50,453 nucleotides of DNA, from positions 1 through 50,453 of the forward strand of contig JABISG010000036.1 in the NCBI GenBank assembly GCA_018699955.1, written 5' to 3'. The notes beneath the pieces are model-generated. The model was not told where the DNA came from, ran no database searches, and was given only the letters and a program-made list of their open reading frames with translations. Below, in pieces: positions 9,482 through 18,146 of this stretch (position 1 is the first letter of the stretch; each line of letters opens with the position of its first letter). This DNA is from Planctomycetaceae bacterium. GTDB taxonomy: Bacteria; Planctomycetota; Planctomycetia; Planctomycetales; Planctomycetaceae. The translations under genes were made by a program, and so were the position numbers.

Positions 9482-9931
9482 ATGGACATTGTGGCAATCT
9501 TGTCTCGCTGGGCACATGTTGGGGCGGCGGTGGTGTTGGTGGGGGGAACCGTGTTCATGCGGTTCGCGCTCATGCCGGCGGCCAAAGAACTTCCCGAAGA
9601 TGTCCACAACAGTCTCCGCGAACGCGTGATGGGCAACTGGCGGAAGATTGTCGGGATCGCCATCCTGCTGCTGCTGCTAAGCGGTATCGCCAACTTCTTT
9701 TTCGTGCTGAAAGACAAGCCCCGATTGGAAGAGCACAAGTCGTTGTACCACTCACTGATTGGCATAAAGATCATCCTGGCAATGGTGGTCTTCTTTCTCG
9801 CCTCGGCATTGTCCGGTCGGGCCAAGGGTCTGGAGGGACTGCGGAAGAAGTCCGGCTTCTGGATGGGGCTGAATCTCACGCTGGCCGCCATCATCATCGC
9901 GATTGCCGGCTATCTGAAGGTGGCAGTCTAA
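9482..9931 (+). CDS. Small four-helix membrane protein, CopD-like
   Basis: 149 aa, mostly hydrophobic, with predicted helices at about 5-27, 56-74, 88-110 and 127-147. The N-terminal helix carries a histidine (RWAHVGAAVVLVGG) as in CopD-type copper-resistance or cytochrome-b-like membrane proteins, where such histidines bind haem or metal. The family assignment is tentative. It is divergent from the zinc-finger membrane protein, with 57 bp between the starts, so the two promoters must be close together. Confidence 0.8.
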   Translation: MDIVAILSRWAHVGAAVVLVGGTVFMRFALMPAAKELPEDVHNSLRERVMGNWRKIVGIAILLLLLSGIANFFFVLKDKPRLEEHKSLYHSLIGIKIILAMVVFFLASALSGRAKGLEGLRKKSGFWMGLNLTLAAIIIAIAGYLKVAV

Positions 9932-10529
9932 CACTCCTCGCCGTTTCTTTGGCTAATCTGCCCCACACGAATTGTGGCCCGACCAGGCAAGATTCCCAAT
10001 TGCGTAGACGGTGCGCCGCGTTGTCTGCGTCTGCATGATGGCAGCGCGTAGGGTCGGAAACGATCATCCATTGGTGCCGCCATCTGGACTCGGTAGCAGT
10101 TCCCTTCGTTTGCGCGAGCGATACAGCAAGTCAACCAGCACGTATCCAGACAGCCTGTTCCTGTTCGTAACATGTTGTTATGAAATGCCTTACGGAGTAT
10201 CGTGTGTCGTGAACCCGAAATAGATGTGTTCAAGTTATCATGTCTTCGGCGGGGCTTTTTTGAAAAAATCGTTCGTGCGCGAACTTTTTTGTGGCACAAA
10301 ACGTCTTAAAAATGCGTAATAACATGTAGGGGAACTCGCCGAGGCGATTGTTGGGCGGCCTGTTTGGGAAAGCAAGCAGATCACACCCAATGAAACCGCC
10401 GCTGTGGCGAATAGCCAGAAGGCGAGAGCAGCAGTGTCAAACCATCCGTTCATGACGAAAGGGACAATCTTCCCGAACAAACAACGGCAGGGCCGACGTT
10501 GAATTCAGTCGGGAAAAGGAGCAGGCACC
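9932..10529. other. Intergenic stretch without a supported gene
   Basis: 598 bp between the CopD-like gene and the sigma-factor gene. It holds one terminator-like hairpin (listed separately) and otherwise only short open frames lacking start signals. A minus-strand frame (10238-10480) has a hydrophobic N-terminal half but would need a TTG start with no Shine-Dalgarno, so I do not call it. The sigma-factor promoter should lie here. Confidence 0.45.
10263..10290. terminator. Bidirectional terminator-like hairpin
   Basis: A GTTCG/CGAAC stem around TGCG is flanked by A6 on the left and T6 on the right, so it could end transcripts in either direction. It lies between the CopD-like gene and the sigma-factor gene. 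Confidence 0.5.
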
Positions 10530-12194
10530 ATGTCAGAGTATCGCAACCCGGTAATGAAGGAACTGACGGATCAGCAGGTTCGGTATGCGCCGCGCGATGC
10601 CCGGCTGAAGCAGATCGAAAAGGCCGAGTCGTTACTTGCTGAGATTGACCCCCGTGGGAAGTATCCCTATCGGGACATTTGCGAAAGCATTACGGAATAC
10701 AAGCCGGAAATGTATCCCGACCTCGTTCTCTCGGGCGAGGAAGCGGTCCACGATTTGCGGTGCTTTGTCGAGGATCTCTCGGCCAGCGCGGAAATCCCGG
10801 TCGAAAATGTTGACGAGCCTGTTTTGACCGTCCGAGACGTGAGCCAGCAGTACAAGGTGTCAACAAAGACGGTTGATCGCTGGCGAAACCGCGGTTTGGT
10901 CAGCCGGCGGTTCAAGTTCGGCAACCGGATGCGGATTGGTTTCCTGAAATCGACGGTTGATCGCTTTGTTTCGCTACATGCCGACGAAGTGAACCGGAGC
11001 AGTCGCTTCAGCCAATTGTCGGAGTTGGAGCGAGAGGAGATTGTGCGTCGCGCTCGACGGTTGGCACGCTATGGCGGGTGTCCGGCCGACATCAGTCGCC
11101 GTTTGGCTCGTAAATTGGGGCGATCTCCCGAGACGATTCGTTACACGCTCAAGAATTTTGATCGCAAGCACCCGGAACTGGCGGTCTTTCCGATGGCTGG
11201 TGTCATTCTCTCCGACGAGCAGAAGAAGGAGATCTTCCGCAGCCATCGTCGCGGTGTGCCGGCTGAAGAGTTGGCCCGGCAGTATTGCCGCACGAAGTCC
11301 AGCATCTACCGGATTGTTGCGGAAGTGCGGGCTCAGCGGTTGCTGGAACAGCCGATTGACTTCATGGATAGCCCCGAATTTCGGCTGCCGAACGCCGAGC
11401 AGGAGATTCTCGGCCCGCCGCCGGAAGTCGAGAAGAAGAAGTCGCGCGTGAAGACACCTCCCGGTTTGCCGCCCTACCTGGCAAGCCTGTATTCCATGGC
11501 GCTGCTGACGCGTGAAGAGGAAGGATACTACTTCCGAAAGATGAATTACCTGAAATATCGGGCAGCGAAATGTCGTGAATCGCTCGATACTGCGCATCCC
11601 AAGTCGAAGGAGATGGACGAGATCGAGCGGCTGCTTGACGAGAGTGTTTCAGTGAAAAACTTCCTGATTCGCAGCAACTTGCGGTTAGTGGTTTCGATCG
11701 CCAAGCGTCACCTCAAGCCGAATGTCAACTTTTTTGAGATGGTCAGCGACGGCAATATGTCGTTGCTGCGGGCAATCGAAAAGTTCGATTACCTGAAGGG
11801 TAATAAGTTCTCGACCTACTCGACGTGGGCGATTATGAAGAATTTTGCTCGCTCGATTCCAGCCGAACATACGCGGCTCGATCGCTTTCGGACGGGCAAA
11901 GAGGAGGTGTTTCAGCTTTCGACCGATACCCGTAGCAACCAGTTCCAGGAAGAATTGGTCAACCGCAAGCAGCGGCTGGCGTTGATGGGGATTTTGAACC
12001 AGCTGGACAACCGCGAAAAGGACATCATTCTGTATCGCTTTGGCCTCAGCGAAGGAGCGGAACCACAGACGCTTGAACAGGTTGGGCAACAATTCGGAGT
12101 GACGAAGGAGCGGATTCGCCAGTTGGAAGCGCGGGCTTTGCGTAAGCTGCGGCAGATTGCGCAAACGGAGAAACTGGATATTCCCGGCGTTTGA
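10530..12194 (+). CDS. Sigma-70 family factor with N-terminal helix-turn-helix segments
   Basis: 554 aa, start supported by AAAAGGAG. The C-terminal half is a sigma factor: a region 1.2-like stretch (about 311-345), region 2 (about 371-445, with [26 protein letters not shown] and [10 protein letters not shown]), and region 4 (about 483-545, with [19 protein letters not shown]). Between the end of region 2 and region 4 there are only about 35 residues, so domain 3 seems to be absent, unlike RpoD or RpoS. The N-terminal 310 residues hold a MerR/excisionase-like winged HTH ([20 protein letters not shown], about 99-147) and two further HTH-like segments (about 165-210 and 228-270). It probably directs RNA polymerase to promoters, with extra DNA contacts from the N-terminal part. 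Whether it is the housekeeping or an alternative factor cannot be told here. Confidence 0.9.
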   Translation: MSEYRNPVMKELTDQQVRYAPRDARLKQIEKAESLLAEIDPRGKYPYRDICESITEYKPEMYPDLVLSGEEAVHDLRCFVEDLSASAEIPVENVDEPVLTVRDVSQQYKVSTKTVDRWRNRGLVSRRFKFGNRMRIGFLKSTVDRFVSLHADEVNRSSRFSQLSELEREEIVRRARRLARYGGCPADISRRLARKLGRSPETIRYTLKNFDRKHPELAVFPMAGVILSDEQKKEIFRSHRRGVPAEELARQYCRTKSSIYRIVAEVRAQRLLEQPIDFMDSPEFRLPNAEQEILGPPPEVEKKKSRVKTPPGLPPYLASLYSMALLTREEEGYYFRKMNYLKYRAAKCRESLDTAHPKSKEMDEIERLLDESVSVKNFLIRSNLRLVVSIAKRHLKPNVNFFEMVSDGNMSLLRAIEKFDYLKGNKFSTYSTWAIMKNFARSIPAEHTRLDRFRTGKEEVFQLSTDTRSNQFQEELVNRKQRLALMGILNQLDNREKDIILYRFGLSEGAEPQTLEQVGQQFGVTKERIRQLEARALRKLRQIAQTEKLDIPGV

Positions 12195-12244
12195 CGGCCG
12201 GGCATTTGTTTCGGCGGATCGCCCAATTTGAACGAAGTCAGTAC

Positions 12245-12278
12245 AAAACAGCCCGGCACACTTGTGCCGGGCTGTTTT
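12245..12278 (+). terminator. Strong intrinsic terminator after the sigma-factor gene
   Basis: AAAACAGCCCGGCACA and TGTGCCGGGCTGTTTT form a perfect 16-bp inverted repeat with a GC-rich core and a T-run on the 3' side. In RNA the innermost pairs would open into a loop. It lies 50 bases after the stop codon and separates the sigma gene from the tRNA-tuf cluster. Its symmetry allows function in both directions. Confidence 0.92.
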
Positions 12279-12473
12279 GCTTGCCTGCTGGTGGTTCCCC
12301 AGGGAGGTTCATCGGGCGAACCCATTCCGATTTCGTCGTGTCCAATCGCAGGTGGCTTGTGCTGGCAATGGGCGGGTGGACAACTTCGGGGGCGGTGTCG
12401 AATCGCTTACGGCCAGCGTGCTTGCGTTGGTGTTGAAGTTGTGGATTTCTTGCGGGCAGTCTTCGTTTCTCCC

Positions 12474-12501
12474 TTGCAAGGCAGGTGTTGGATGTTATAT
12501 T
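12474..12501 (+). promoter_or_regulatory. Sigma-70-type promoter of the tRNA-tuf cluster
   Basis: TTGCAA and TATATT are separated by 16 bases and lie 29 bases before the first tRNA. Position and match are good for a stable-RNA promoter. The rest of the 336-bp interval from the sigma gene holds only the terminator. Confidence 0.7.
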
Positions 12502-12530
12502 GAGCAACCTATTGCGGAACAGCCAGTTTC

Positions 12531-12603
12531 GCTAGCGTAGCTCAATTGGCAGAGCCCCGGTTTTGTAAACCGGAGGTTGTGGGTTCGAGTCCCACCGCTA
12601 GCT
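12531..12603 (+). tRNA. tRNA-Thr (anticodon TGT)
   Basis: 73-nt cloverleaf: acceptor stem GCTAGCG/CGCTAGC, anticodon stem CCGGT/ACCGG with loop TTTGTAA and anticodon TGT at 12564-12566, and T-arm GGTTCGAGTCC. CCA is not encoded. First of four tRNAs before tuf. Confidence 0.97.
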
Positions 12604-12706
12604 CAATGGATGTGTCCGTGCCGGCAGTCGGGCGGCGTGGGCGATCCTCCAGCGGCGGCATGCCACGGAGGCATTTGCGGTGCCGGCCGATGGCCAGTGC
12701 CTATTG

Positions 12707-12788
12707 GGGGGAATTCCTGAGCGGTCAAAGGGGCCAGACTGTAAATCTGGTGGCACAGCCTTCGCAGGTTCGAATCCTGCTTCCCCCA
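12707..12788 (+). tRNA. tRNA-Tyr (anticodon GTA)
   Basis: 82-nt class II tRNA with a long variable arm: acceptor GGGGGAA/TTCCCCC, anticodon stem CCAGA/TCTGG with loop CTGTAAA and anticodon GTA at 12741-12743, T-loop GTTCGAATC. CCA is not encoded. Confidence 0.97.
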
Positions 12789-12859
12789 TTTGTGGTTTGG
12801 TTGTTGTTTTGAGTGCAGGATGTTGCGGGGGCTGGAAGTTAAAACAGCTGATTAGAGTT

Positions 12860-12930
12860 GCGGGCGTAGCTCAACGGTAGAGCCCCAGCCTTCCAAGCTG
12901 GTTGTGTGGGTTCGATTCCCATCGCCCGCT
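12860..12930 (+). tRNA. tRNA-Gly (anticodon TCC)
   Basis: 71-nt cloverleaf: acceptor GCGGGCG/CGCCCGC, anticodon stem CCAGC/GCTGG with loop CTTCCAA and anticodon TCC at 12892-12894, T-loop GTTCGATTC. CCA is not encoded. Confidence 0.97.
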
Positions 12931-12985
12931 TTGCTTGTGGAGTAGTGGGTTGGCCGAGCGTTAGGCAGTCAACGTGAATTTGGTT

Positions 12986-13058
<73 letters not shown>

Positions 13059-13252
13059 TTTGGCTGGGCCTCGGCGGCAGTCGTTGAGTTTGAGTGGATA
13101 AATTGGATTCTTCGAATTAGAACAGATTGAAACAGAGTCGTGTCTGTTTGGTGGCTTCGGCCGAAAACCGACAGCTTTCGCCTCGCGTGGGGCGTGCGGT
13201 TTTTGGTCACGAGTCGCTGCGGCAGCTCGAGCAACGAGGAGAGATTTGAGAA

Positions 13253-14449
13253 ATGGCTAAGGAAGTCTTCAAGCGGACCAAGCCGCACGTCAATGTTGGA
13301 ACAATCGGGCACATCGATCACGGCAAGACCACGTTGACTGCCTCGATCTTGGCCGTGCAGCAGACCAAGGGGTTGGCTGAATTCAAAAGCTATGCCGATA
13401 TCGCCAAGGGTGGTACGGTTCGCGATGCCACCAAGACTGTGACTATTGCCGTAAGTCATGTTGAGTACGAGTCGGACACTCGGCACTACGCCCACATCGA
13501 TTGCCCGGGGCACGCCGACTATATTAAGAACATGATCACCGGTGCCGCCCAGATGGACGGTGCGATCCTGGTCGTGTCGGCAGCTGATGGCCCGATGCCT
13601 CAGACTCGCGAGCACATCCTGCTTGCCCGTCAGGTGAACGTCCCCAAGCTGGTCGTATTTCTCAATAAGTGTGACCTCGTCGATGATGAGGAGCTGCTCG
13701 AGCTTGTTGACATGGAAGTTCGGGAATTGTTGACCAAGTACGATTTTCCCGGCGATGATATTCCGATGGTTCGTGGGGCTGCCAAGCCCGCGCTCGACAC
13801 CCCGGACGACGAGACCGCCAATGCCTGTATTGGCGAGTTGATGGAAGCGCTCGATTCGTACATCCCCGAGCCCGCGCGGGAAGCGGATAAGCCGTTCCTG
13901 ATGGCGATCGAAGACGTGTTTTCGATTGAAGGTCGCGGCACGGTCGTTACCGGCCGGATTGAGCAGGGAATCGTTAAGGTTGGCGAGAAGGTGCAGATTA
14001 TCGGCTTGCGTGACACGCAGGAGACCACTTGCACTGGCGTTGAGATGTTCAACAAGCTGCTCGACGAGGGAATGGCTGGTGACAATGTCGGCATTCTGCT
14101 TCGTGGCGTCAAGAAAGAAGAGGTTGAGCGTGGGCAGGTTCTGGCAAAGCCGGGGTCGATCACGCCTCACACGAAGTTTGAATGTGAAGTTTACGTGCTG
14201 AGTAAAGATGAGGGCGGGCGACACACGCCGTTCTTTAGCGGGTATCGTCCCCAGTTCTACTTCCGCACAACCGACGTGACGGGCTCCGCAAACCTGATGG
14301 GTGGCGCCGAGATGTGCATGCCTGGCGACAACGTCGCGCTTGAGGTTGAGCTTGGCAAGCCGGTCGCGATTGTCGAAGGAAGCCGTTTCGCGATTCGCGA
14401 GGGCGGCCGAACTGTTGGTTCCGGCGTTGTGACGAAGGTGGTTGAGTAG
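13253..14449 (+). CDS. tuf: Elongation factor Tu with non-standard switch I
   Basis: 398 aa, normal length. EF-Tu carries aminoacyl-tRNA to the ribosomal A site as a GTP complex. The P-loop GHIDHGKTT (19-27), switch II DCPGH (83-87, with the catalytic-type H87) and NKCD are intact, and domains 2 and 3 align throughout ([37 protein letters not shown]). Switch I is odd: where bacterial EF-Tu has RGITINTSHVEY, this protein has [12 protein letters not shown] (61-72). The Mg-binding Thr (T64) is kept but the Arg-Gly before it is not. The start follows GAGGAGAG. It sits after four tRNAs and before rpmG. The str-type fusA downstream has no tuf behind it, so this may be the main or only copy. Confidence 0.98.
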   Translation: MAKEVFKRTKPHVNVGTIGHIDHGKTTLTASILAVQQTKGLAEFKSYADIAKGGTVRDATKTVTIAVSHVEYESDTRHYAHIDCPGHADYIKNMITGAAQMDGAILVVSAADGPMPQTREHILLARQVNVPKLVVFLNKCDLVDDEELLELVDMEVRELLTKYDFPGDDIPMVRGAAKPALDTPDDETANACIGELMEALDSYIPEPAREADKPFLMAIEDVFSIEGRGTVVTGRIEQGIVKVGEKVQIIGLRDTQETTCTGVEMFNKLLDEGMAGDNVGILLRGVKKEEVERGQVLAKPGSITPHTKFECEVYVLSKDEGGRHTPFFSGYRPQFYFRTTDVTGSANLMGGAEMCMPGDNVALEVELGKPVAIVEGSRFAIREGGRTVGSGVVTKVVE

Positions 14450-14534
14450 TCGCAGTCGGTGTGAGGTGCGTTCCGCGGTTGGCGGGACGCTGGGTTGGTG
14501 CGAAAAATTGCAAAAGTTATGGTGAAGGTGCCGC

Positions 14535-14690
14535 ATGGCTCGCGAATACGTTTGGCTCGAATGCACAGAGACCGGGTTGCGCAATTACCGCGTGCAAAAA
14601 GAGACCCGGGGGACAGAGCGTTTGGAGTTGCGCAAGTATTGCCCGAAGTTGCGAAAGCATACGGTCCACAAGGAGTCGCGTAAGAAGTGA
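14535..14690 (+). CDS. rpmG: Ribosomal protein L33 with half of the zinc cysteines
   Basis: 51 aa (starts MAREYVWLECTETGLRNYRV), a component of the large subunit near the E site. The family body (RNYRV...ERLELRKYCP...RKHTVHKE) is clear. Zinc-type L33 proteins carry two CxxC pairs; here each pair keeps only its first cysteine (C10 and C36), the others being Thr and Leu. It probably no longer binds zinc in the usual way. It lies 85 bp after tuf and 28 bp before a tRNA, as in other tuf-rpmG-tRNA-Trp-secE arrangements. AAGGTG upstream is a weak ribosome-binding site. Confidence 0.95.
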   Translation: MAREYVWLECTETGLRNYRVQKETRGTERLELRKYCPKLRKHTVHKESRKK

Positions 14691-14718
14691 TTGTTGGGTT
14701 GTGAGTTGTGTGCGTCCG

Positions 14719-14793
<75 letters not shown>

Positions 14794-14942
14794 CCCGTTT
14801 GGATTCGATAAACCAGGTTGACCTGTTGGCGGGTACTTCTTGTTGCGTGTGCTGTCCGTTGCCTTCGGCGGGCGCTATCAAATGGCTGCGGGCGTAGCGT
14901 TCCTCTCGCACCCCTCTCTTCTGCATCTTTCGACGGATCGTT

Positions 14943-15674
14943 ATGGCAAAGTCACAGAACGACTCATCGTTTCGGGCTGGGCTGTTTAAGTTCAGTCTTT
15001 ATAAGCGCAATCAGGGGCGATTGGTTCGCCAACTGACGGCGGTCGCGGCGTCTATCTTGATCTTCTTTGGAACGTACACGCTTTCAAAGGGGCCATTGTC
15101 AAGCTATGCCAACTCGTACCTGACAATGACTGCTCGCTACGTGGGCGGCGAGGCTGACGCGGGGCGAGACACCAAACTGCAATCGCTCGCGGAAGCTCAC
15201 AACGGGACACTGGCTGTCGTGACGGATGGGCGCCGTTTTCAGGAGCGGGAGTTCCACTTTTCGACCAGCAGGAATTTTTCAACAGACCAAGGTCTCGTCG
15301 ACGAGATGAAGGTGAGTGCTGCAGGGTTTGCCAGCGACATTGAATCGCAGTACGGGGCAGGGGTGCGAGTCTCACAACCGCGAGGCCAAAGTCGGCGAGC
15401 GGTCGGCATTTCCATCGGAATTCCCGTTCTGCTTTGTGCGATTGGTCTGTGGCTGGTGTTTCGTGCGGTGAATTTTCCGCGATTTGCTGACTTTCTGATC
15501 TCCGTCGAAGCCGAAATGGACAAAGTGTCCTGGCCCGGCAGGCCGGAGCTTTATCGATCAACTGCGGTTGTTGTTTCAACCATGTTCCTGCTTGGCTTCA
15601 TGTTGCTCGCTTACGATGTATTCTGGAAGTTCTTCTTCGAGCTGGTTGGCTTCTTGCGGATCGCCAGTTCGTAG
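14943..15674 (+). CDS. secE: SecE translocase subunit with a large inserted loop
   Basis: 243 aa, about twice the length of E. coli SecE (127) and four times the short one-helix forms. The C-terminal region is the conserved part: an amphipathic helix with ADFLISVEAEMDKVSWPGRPEL followed by the last membrane helix (about 206-233). Two further helices lie at about 29-48 and 153-174, as in three-helix SecE, but the loop joining them is about 100 residues (49-152) and should face the periplasm. The loop has no motif I recognise. SecE clamps SecY in the protein-export channel; secY is in this same cluster. Position before nusG confirms the identity. Confidence 0.93.
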   Translation: MAKSQNDSSFRAGLFKFSLYKRNQGRLVRQLTAVAASILIFFGTYTLSKGPLSSYANSYLTMTARYVGGEADAGRDTKLQSLAEAHNGTLAVVTDGRRFQEREFHFSTSRNFSTDQGLVDEMKVSAAGFASDIESQYGAGVRVSQPRGQSRRAVGISIGIPVLLCAIGLWLVFRAVNFPRFADFLISVEAEMDKVSWPGRPELYRSTAVVVSTMFLLGFMLLAYDVFWKFFFELVGFLRIASS

Positions 15675-16013
15675 GCGAGGTGGTGTTCGCGGCGATTGGA
15701 CTGGTTGGGCGATGTCTTTTGGGCGGTTTTGCGTCGTGGATTGTGCGGAATCTACAAACTTCGACAAAATCAAGCAGATTCTCTTGCCGCGTTTCTTGAA
15801 AAATCTGGCAGAAAAGTCCATGATGGGCGGTTCAGCCGGATTTCCACCGAGTGGGGCGGGTCGTGTTTTTCTAATTAGGCTTGTGGTTGTGCCGTTTGTG
15901 TTGTGGTACCACCAGGCTAAAGGGCGGTGCAGTGTGTCGCGAAGTTTCGCGAGAGCCTGCTTTCTTTCATCCTCCAATTCAACGGCTGTGGACGGTAGAG
16001 GTAGAGGCCTGTA
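15675..16013. other. Intergenic stretch between secE and nusG
   Basis: 339 bp, unusually long for this gene pair, which often nearly touches in other bacteria. Short open frames exist but none has a start signal or recognisable product. I see no convincing terminator or promoter. Confidence 0.5.
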
Positions 16014-16727
16014 ATGGATGACCAGACAGCGTCCGCTGACCCGCAACCTGCCAACCCGGCGGGTGGCGATGCCGGTGCGCCAACATCGGGGGGTGGCGGT
16101 TCCGCATCCGGTGGTGGTTCTGAGTCGGGTGATAGCGGTTCGGCGTCGGGTGGTGCTGGCTCGGCGAATTCGTTCGATTGGTACGTGCTGAAGGTGCAGA
16201 GCAATCGCGAGAAGTCGATTCGCGAGACGCTCATTCGCCGGATTAAGCGAGATGGCTTGGAAGAGCATTTTGGCCAAACGGACGATGGCGAGGTCGAGGT
16301 GATCATTCCAACGGAACGGGTCGCCGAGACAAAGGGCGGAAAGAAGCGGATCACACACCGAAAATTGTACCCTGGTTACATCATGGTACACATGGAGCTT
16401 AATGACGAGACGTGGTACCTCGTTCGTGATACGAGTGGTGTCGGCGATTTTACCGGTGCGGCCGGGAAGCCGATTGCCATGCTGCCGTCCGAGGTCGAGC
16501 GAATGCTCGGCGATGTGAAGACGGACGATGCCGAGGCGGAGCCAGCTAAGGTGAAGATTGACCTGTCGCGAGGTGAGGCAGTCAAAATCAAAGAGGGGGC
16601 GTTCGAGAGCTTCGAGGGAACGATTGAAGCGATCGACGAGGAGCACGGCAAGGTTTCCGTATTGATCGAAATCTTTGGTCGATCGACTCCGGTCGAGCTT
16701 GAGTACTGGGAAGTTGAAAAGGTTTAA
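16014..16727 (+). CDS. nusG: Transcription elongation/antitermination factor NusG
   Basis: 237 aa; NusG is usually near 180. The NGN domain starts at [15 protein letters not shown] (about 54) and includes [11 protein letters not shown], which contacts the beta' clamp. The KOW domain is at the C-terminus ([20 protein letters not shown]), where S10/NusE or Rho binds. The first 53 residues form a Gly/Ser/Ala-rich acidic tail with no predicted structure, and a charged stretch replaces the short loop after the first helix ([15 protein letters not shown]). NusG links RNA polymerase to the leading ribosome through S10, also encoded in the cluster. The start is the only ATG in place to open the frame; GTAGAGG lies upstream. 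Confidence 0.96.
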   Translation: MDDQTASADPQPANPAGGDAGAPTSGGGGSASGGGSESGDSGSASGGAGSANSFDWYVLKVQSNREKSIRETLIRRIKRDGLEEHFGQTDDGEVEVIIPTERVAETKGGKKRITHRKLYPGYIMVHMELNDETWYLVRDTSGVGDFTGAAGKPIAMLPSEVERMLGDVKTDDAEAEPAKVKIDLSRGEAVKIKEGAFESFEGTIEAIDEEHGKVSVLIEIFGRSTPVELEYWEVEKV

Positions 16728-16760
16728 TCGGGCGCCGGCGTCTGTTTGGCGGGTAGCTGG

Positions 16761-16802
16761 ATTCGCAAGAATCCAGATTGTTCTGTCTGGGTTCTTGCGA
16801 AT
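16761..16802 (+). promoter_or_regulatory. 17-bp hairpin in the rplK leader
   Basis: ATTCGCAAGAATCCAGA and TCTGGGTTCTTGCGAAT form a 17-bp stem in RNA with one G-U pair and an 8-base loop (TTGTTCTG). The hairpin ends 35 bases before the rplK start. No T-run follows, so it is unlikely to be an intrinsic terminator. It could be an RNase III-type processing site or a binding site for a regulator such as L1, which autoregulates rplKA in E. coli. Confidence 0.75.
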
Positions 16803-16837
16803 TCAGCGACATTCAAATCGGGAAGTGAAGCAGCAGG

Positions 16838-17263
16838 ATGGCGAAACAAGTTGTTACACAGATTAAGGTCCAGGTGACTGGTGGGCAGGCGACTCCGGCT
16901 CCACCTGTGGGGACCGCGCTCGGTCCGCACGGTGTCAATATCGGGCAGTTCGTCCAGCAGTTTAATGACCGAACGAAAGAGCTGTCGGGCACAACTGTGC
17001 CGGTGGTGATTACGGTCTATAACGACCGCTCGTTCGACTTTATCGTAAAAAGCCCGCCGGCTGCGGTGTTGCTCAAGCAGGCGGCACAAATAGCTAAAGG
17101 CTCGGGCAGTCCGAAGGCGGAAAAGGTTGGGGTTGTGACCACCGACCAGTTGAAGGCGATCGCCAAAACGAAGTTTGAAGATCTTAACACCACCTGCATC
17201 GACCAAGCGGCCAAAATCATTGCCGGAACGGCTCGCAGTATGGGGCTGGAAGTGGTTGATTGA
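16838..17263 (+). CDS. rplK: Ribosomal protein L11
   Basis: 141 aa, standard length. L11 binds the GTPase-associated region of 23S rRNA with the L10/L12 stalk. The N-terminal proline-rich segment [17 protein letters not shown], the site of thiostrepton contact in the family, is intact, and the C-terminal rRNA-binding domain ends in [26 protein letters not shown] precedes the ATG. It follows nusG by 110 bp, an interval holding a strong hairpin. Confidence 0.98.
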   Translation: MAKQVVTQIKVQVTGGQATPAPPVGTALGPHGVNIGQFVQQFNDRTKELSGTTVPVVITVYNDRSFDFIVKSPPAAVLLKQAAQIAKGSGSPKAEKVGVVTTDQLKAIAKTKFEDLNTTCIDQAAKIIAGTARSMGLEVVD

Positions 17264-17360
17264 GTCTGGTTCGGTGGGGTTGGTTGTGCTGAGCGGCAGC
17301 GGCTGTTGTTGGTTCGGCGGGCAGGCAAGCAAACAAACATAAAGTAGACGTATTAATTCG

Positions 17361-18065
17361 ATGGCGAAACAATCAAAGCGATTCACGCACTATCAGAAAC
17401 AGGTGGATGAATTGGGCGCGGTCGATTTATCGACTGCGGTTGGCGCGCTCAAGGGGTTGGAGTCGTCCCTCCCCAAGGGGGTTAAGCCGTTCAAGTTCGA
17501 TCAGTCGGTCGAGCTGTCGATTCGATTGGGTGTTGACCCGAAGCAGGCTGACCAGATTGTCCGTGGTTCAATTGTCCTGCCACACGGCATTGGAAAAACG
17601 CAACGCGTCCTGGTTTTTGCCCAGGGTGACAACGTTGCAGTTGCCGAGGAGGCTGGGGCGGACTTTGTTGGCGGTAAAGAGTTGGCCGACAAAATCAAAG
17701 ACGGGTGGATCGATTTCGATGTCGCGATTGCTACCCCCGACATGATGGGTGTGGTTGGGCCGTTGGGTCGTGTGCTTGGGCCGCGCGGCTTGATGCCTTC
17801 GCCTCGCGCTGGCACGGTGACTCAGGAAGTGGCCAAGACCGTTCAGGAGTATCGGGCTGGTAAGGTTGAATTTCGTTGCGACGACGGCGGAAACGTGCAT
17901 TGTGTCGTGGGTAAAATGTCGTTTGAGGAGTCGCAGTTGCAAGAGAATATTGAGGCTCTGTTGAAGTTGGTGGATTCGCTCAGGCCAACGTCGGCCAAGG
18001 GCGTTTACGTTCGCAATATTGCCCTCTCGGGTACGATGACACCCGGTATTTCGGTTGCTGTCTGA
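17361..18065 (+). CDS. rplA: Ribosomal protein L1
   Basis: 234 aa, usual length. L1 forms the mobile stalk that helps release E-site tRNA, and in many bacteria represses its own operon by binding the mRNA leader. Signature stretches are [31 protein letters not shown] and [19 protein letters not shown]. It follows rplK by 97 bp, the classical L11-L1 pair. The start ATG lies in the right place for the family N-terminus ([11 protein letters not shown]). Confidence 0.98.
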   Translation: MAKQSKRFTHYQKQVDELGAVDLSTAVGALKGLESSLPKGVKPFKFDQSVELSIRLGVDPKQADQIVRGSIVLPHGIGKTQRVLVFAQGDNVAVAEEAGADFVGGKELADKIKDGWIDFDVAIATPDMMGVVGPLGRVLGPRGLMPSPRAGTVTQEVAKTVQEYRAGKVEFRCDDGGNVHCVVGKMSFEESQLQENIEALLKLVDSLRPTSAKGVYVRNIALSGTMTPGISVAV

Positions 18066-18146
18066 CGGGCGGTGTCTTGCGGTGTGGTGCGGTCTTTAGG
18101 GCCGGTGAGGTCAGGTTGGTCGGGCAAAAGTGACTGGTTGGAAATC

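Noticed and set aside
7268..9607. Longer start for the zinc-finger membrane protein
   Set aside because: The added 61 residues overlap the divergent CopD-like gene and are His/Arg/Pro-rich without family character; the Met at 9424 is preferred.
10238..10480. Minus-strand 80-codon frame with a hydrophobic first half
   Set aside because: It would need a TTG start without Shine-Dalgarno and runs through a terminator-like hairpin at its 3' end.
15576..16646. 356-codon minus-strand frame across the secE-nusG gap
   Set aside because: It is antisense to the ends of secE and nusG, and its composition is that of a shadow frame.
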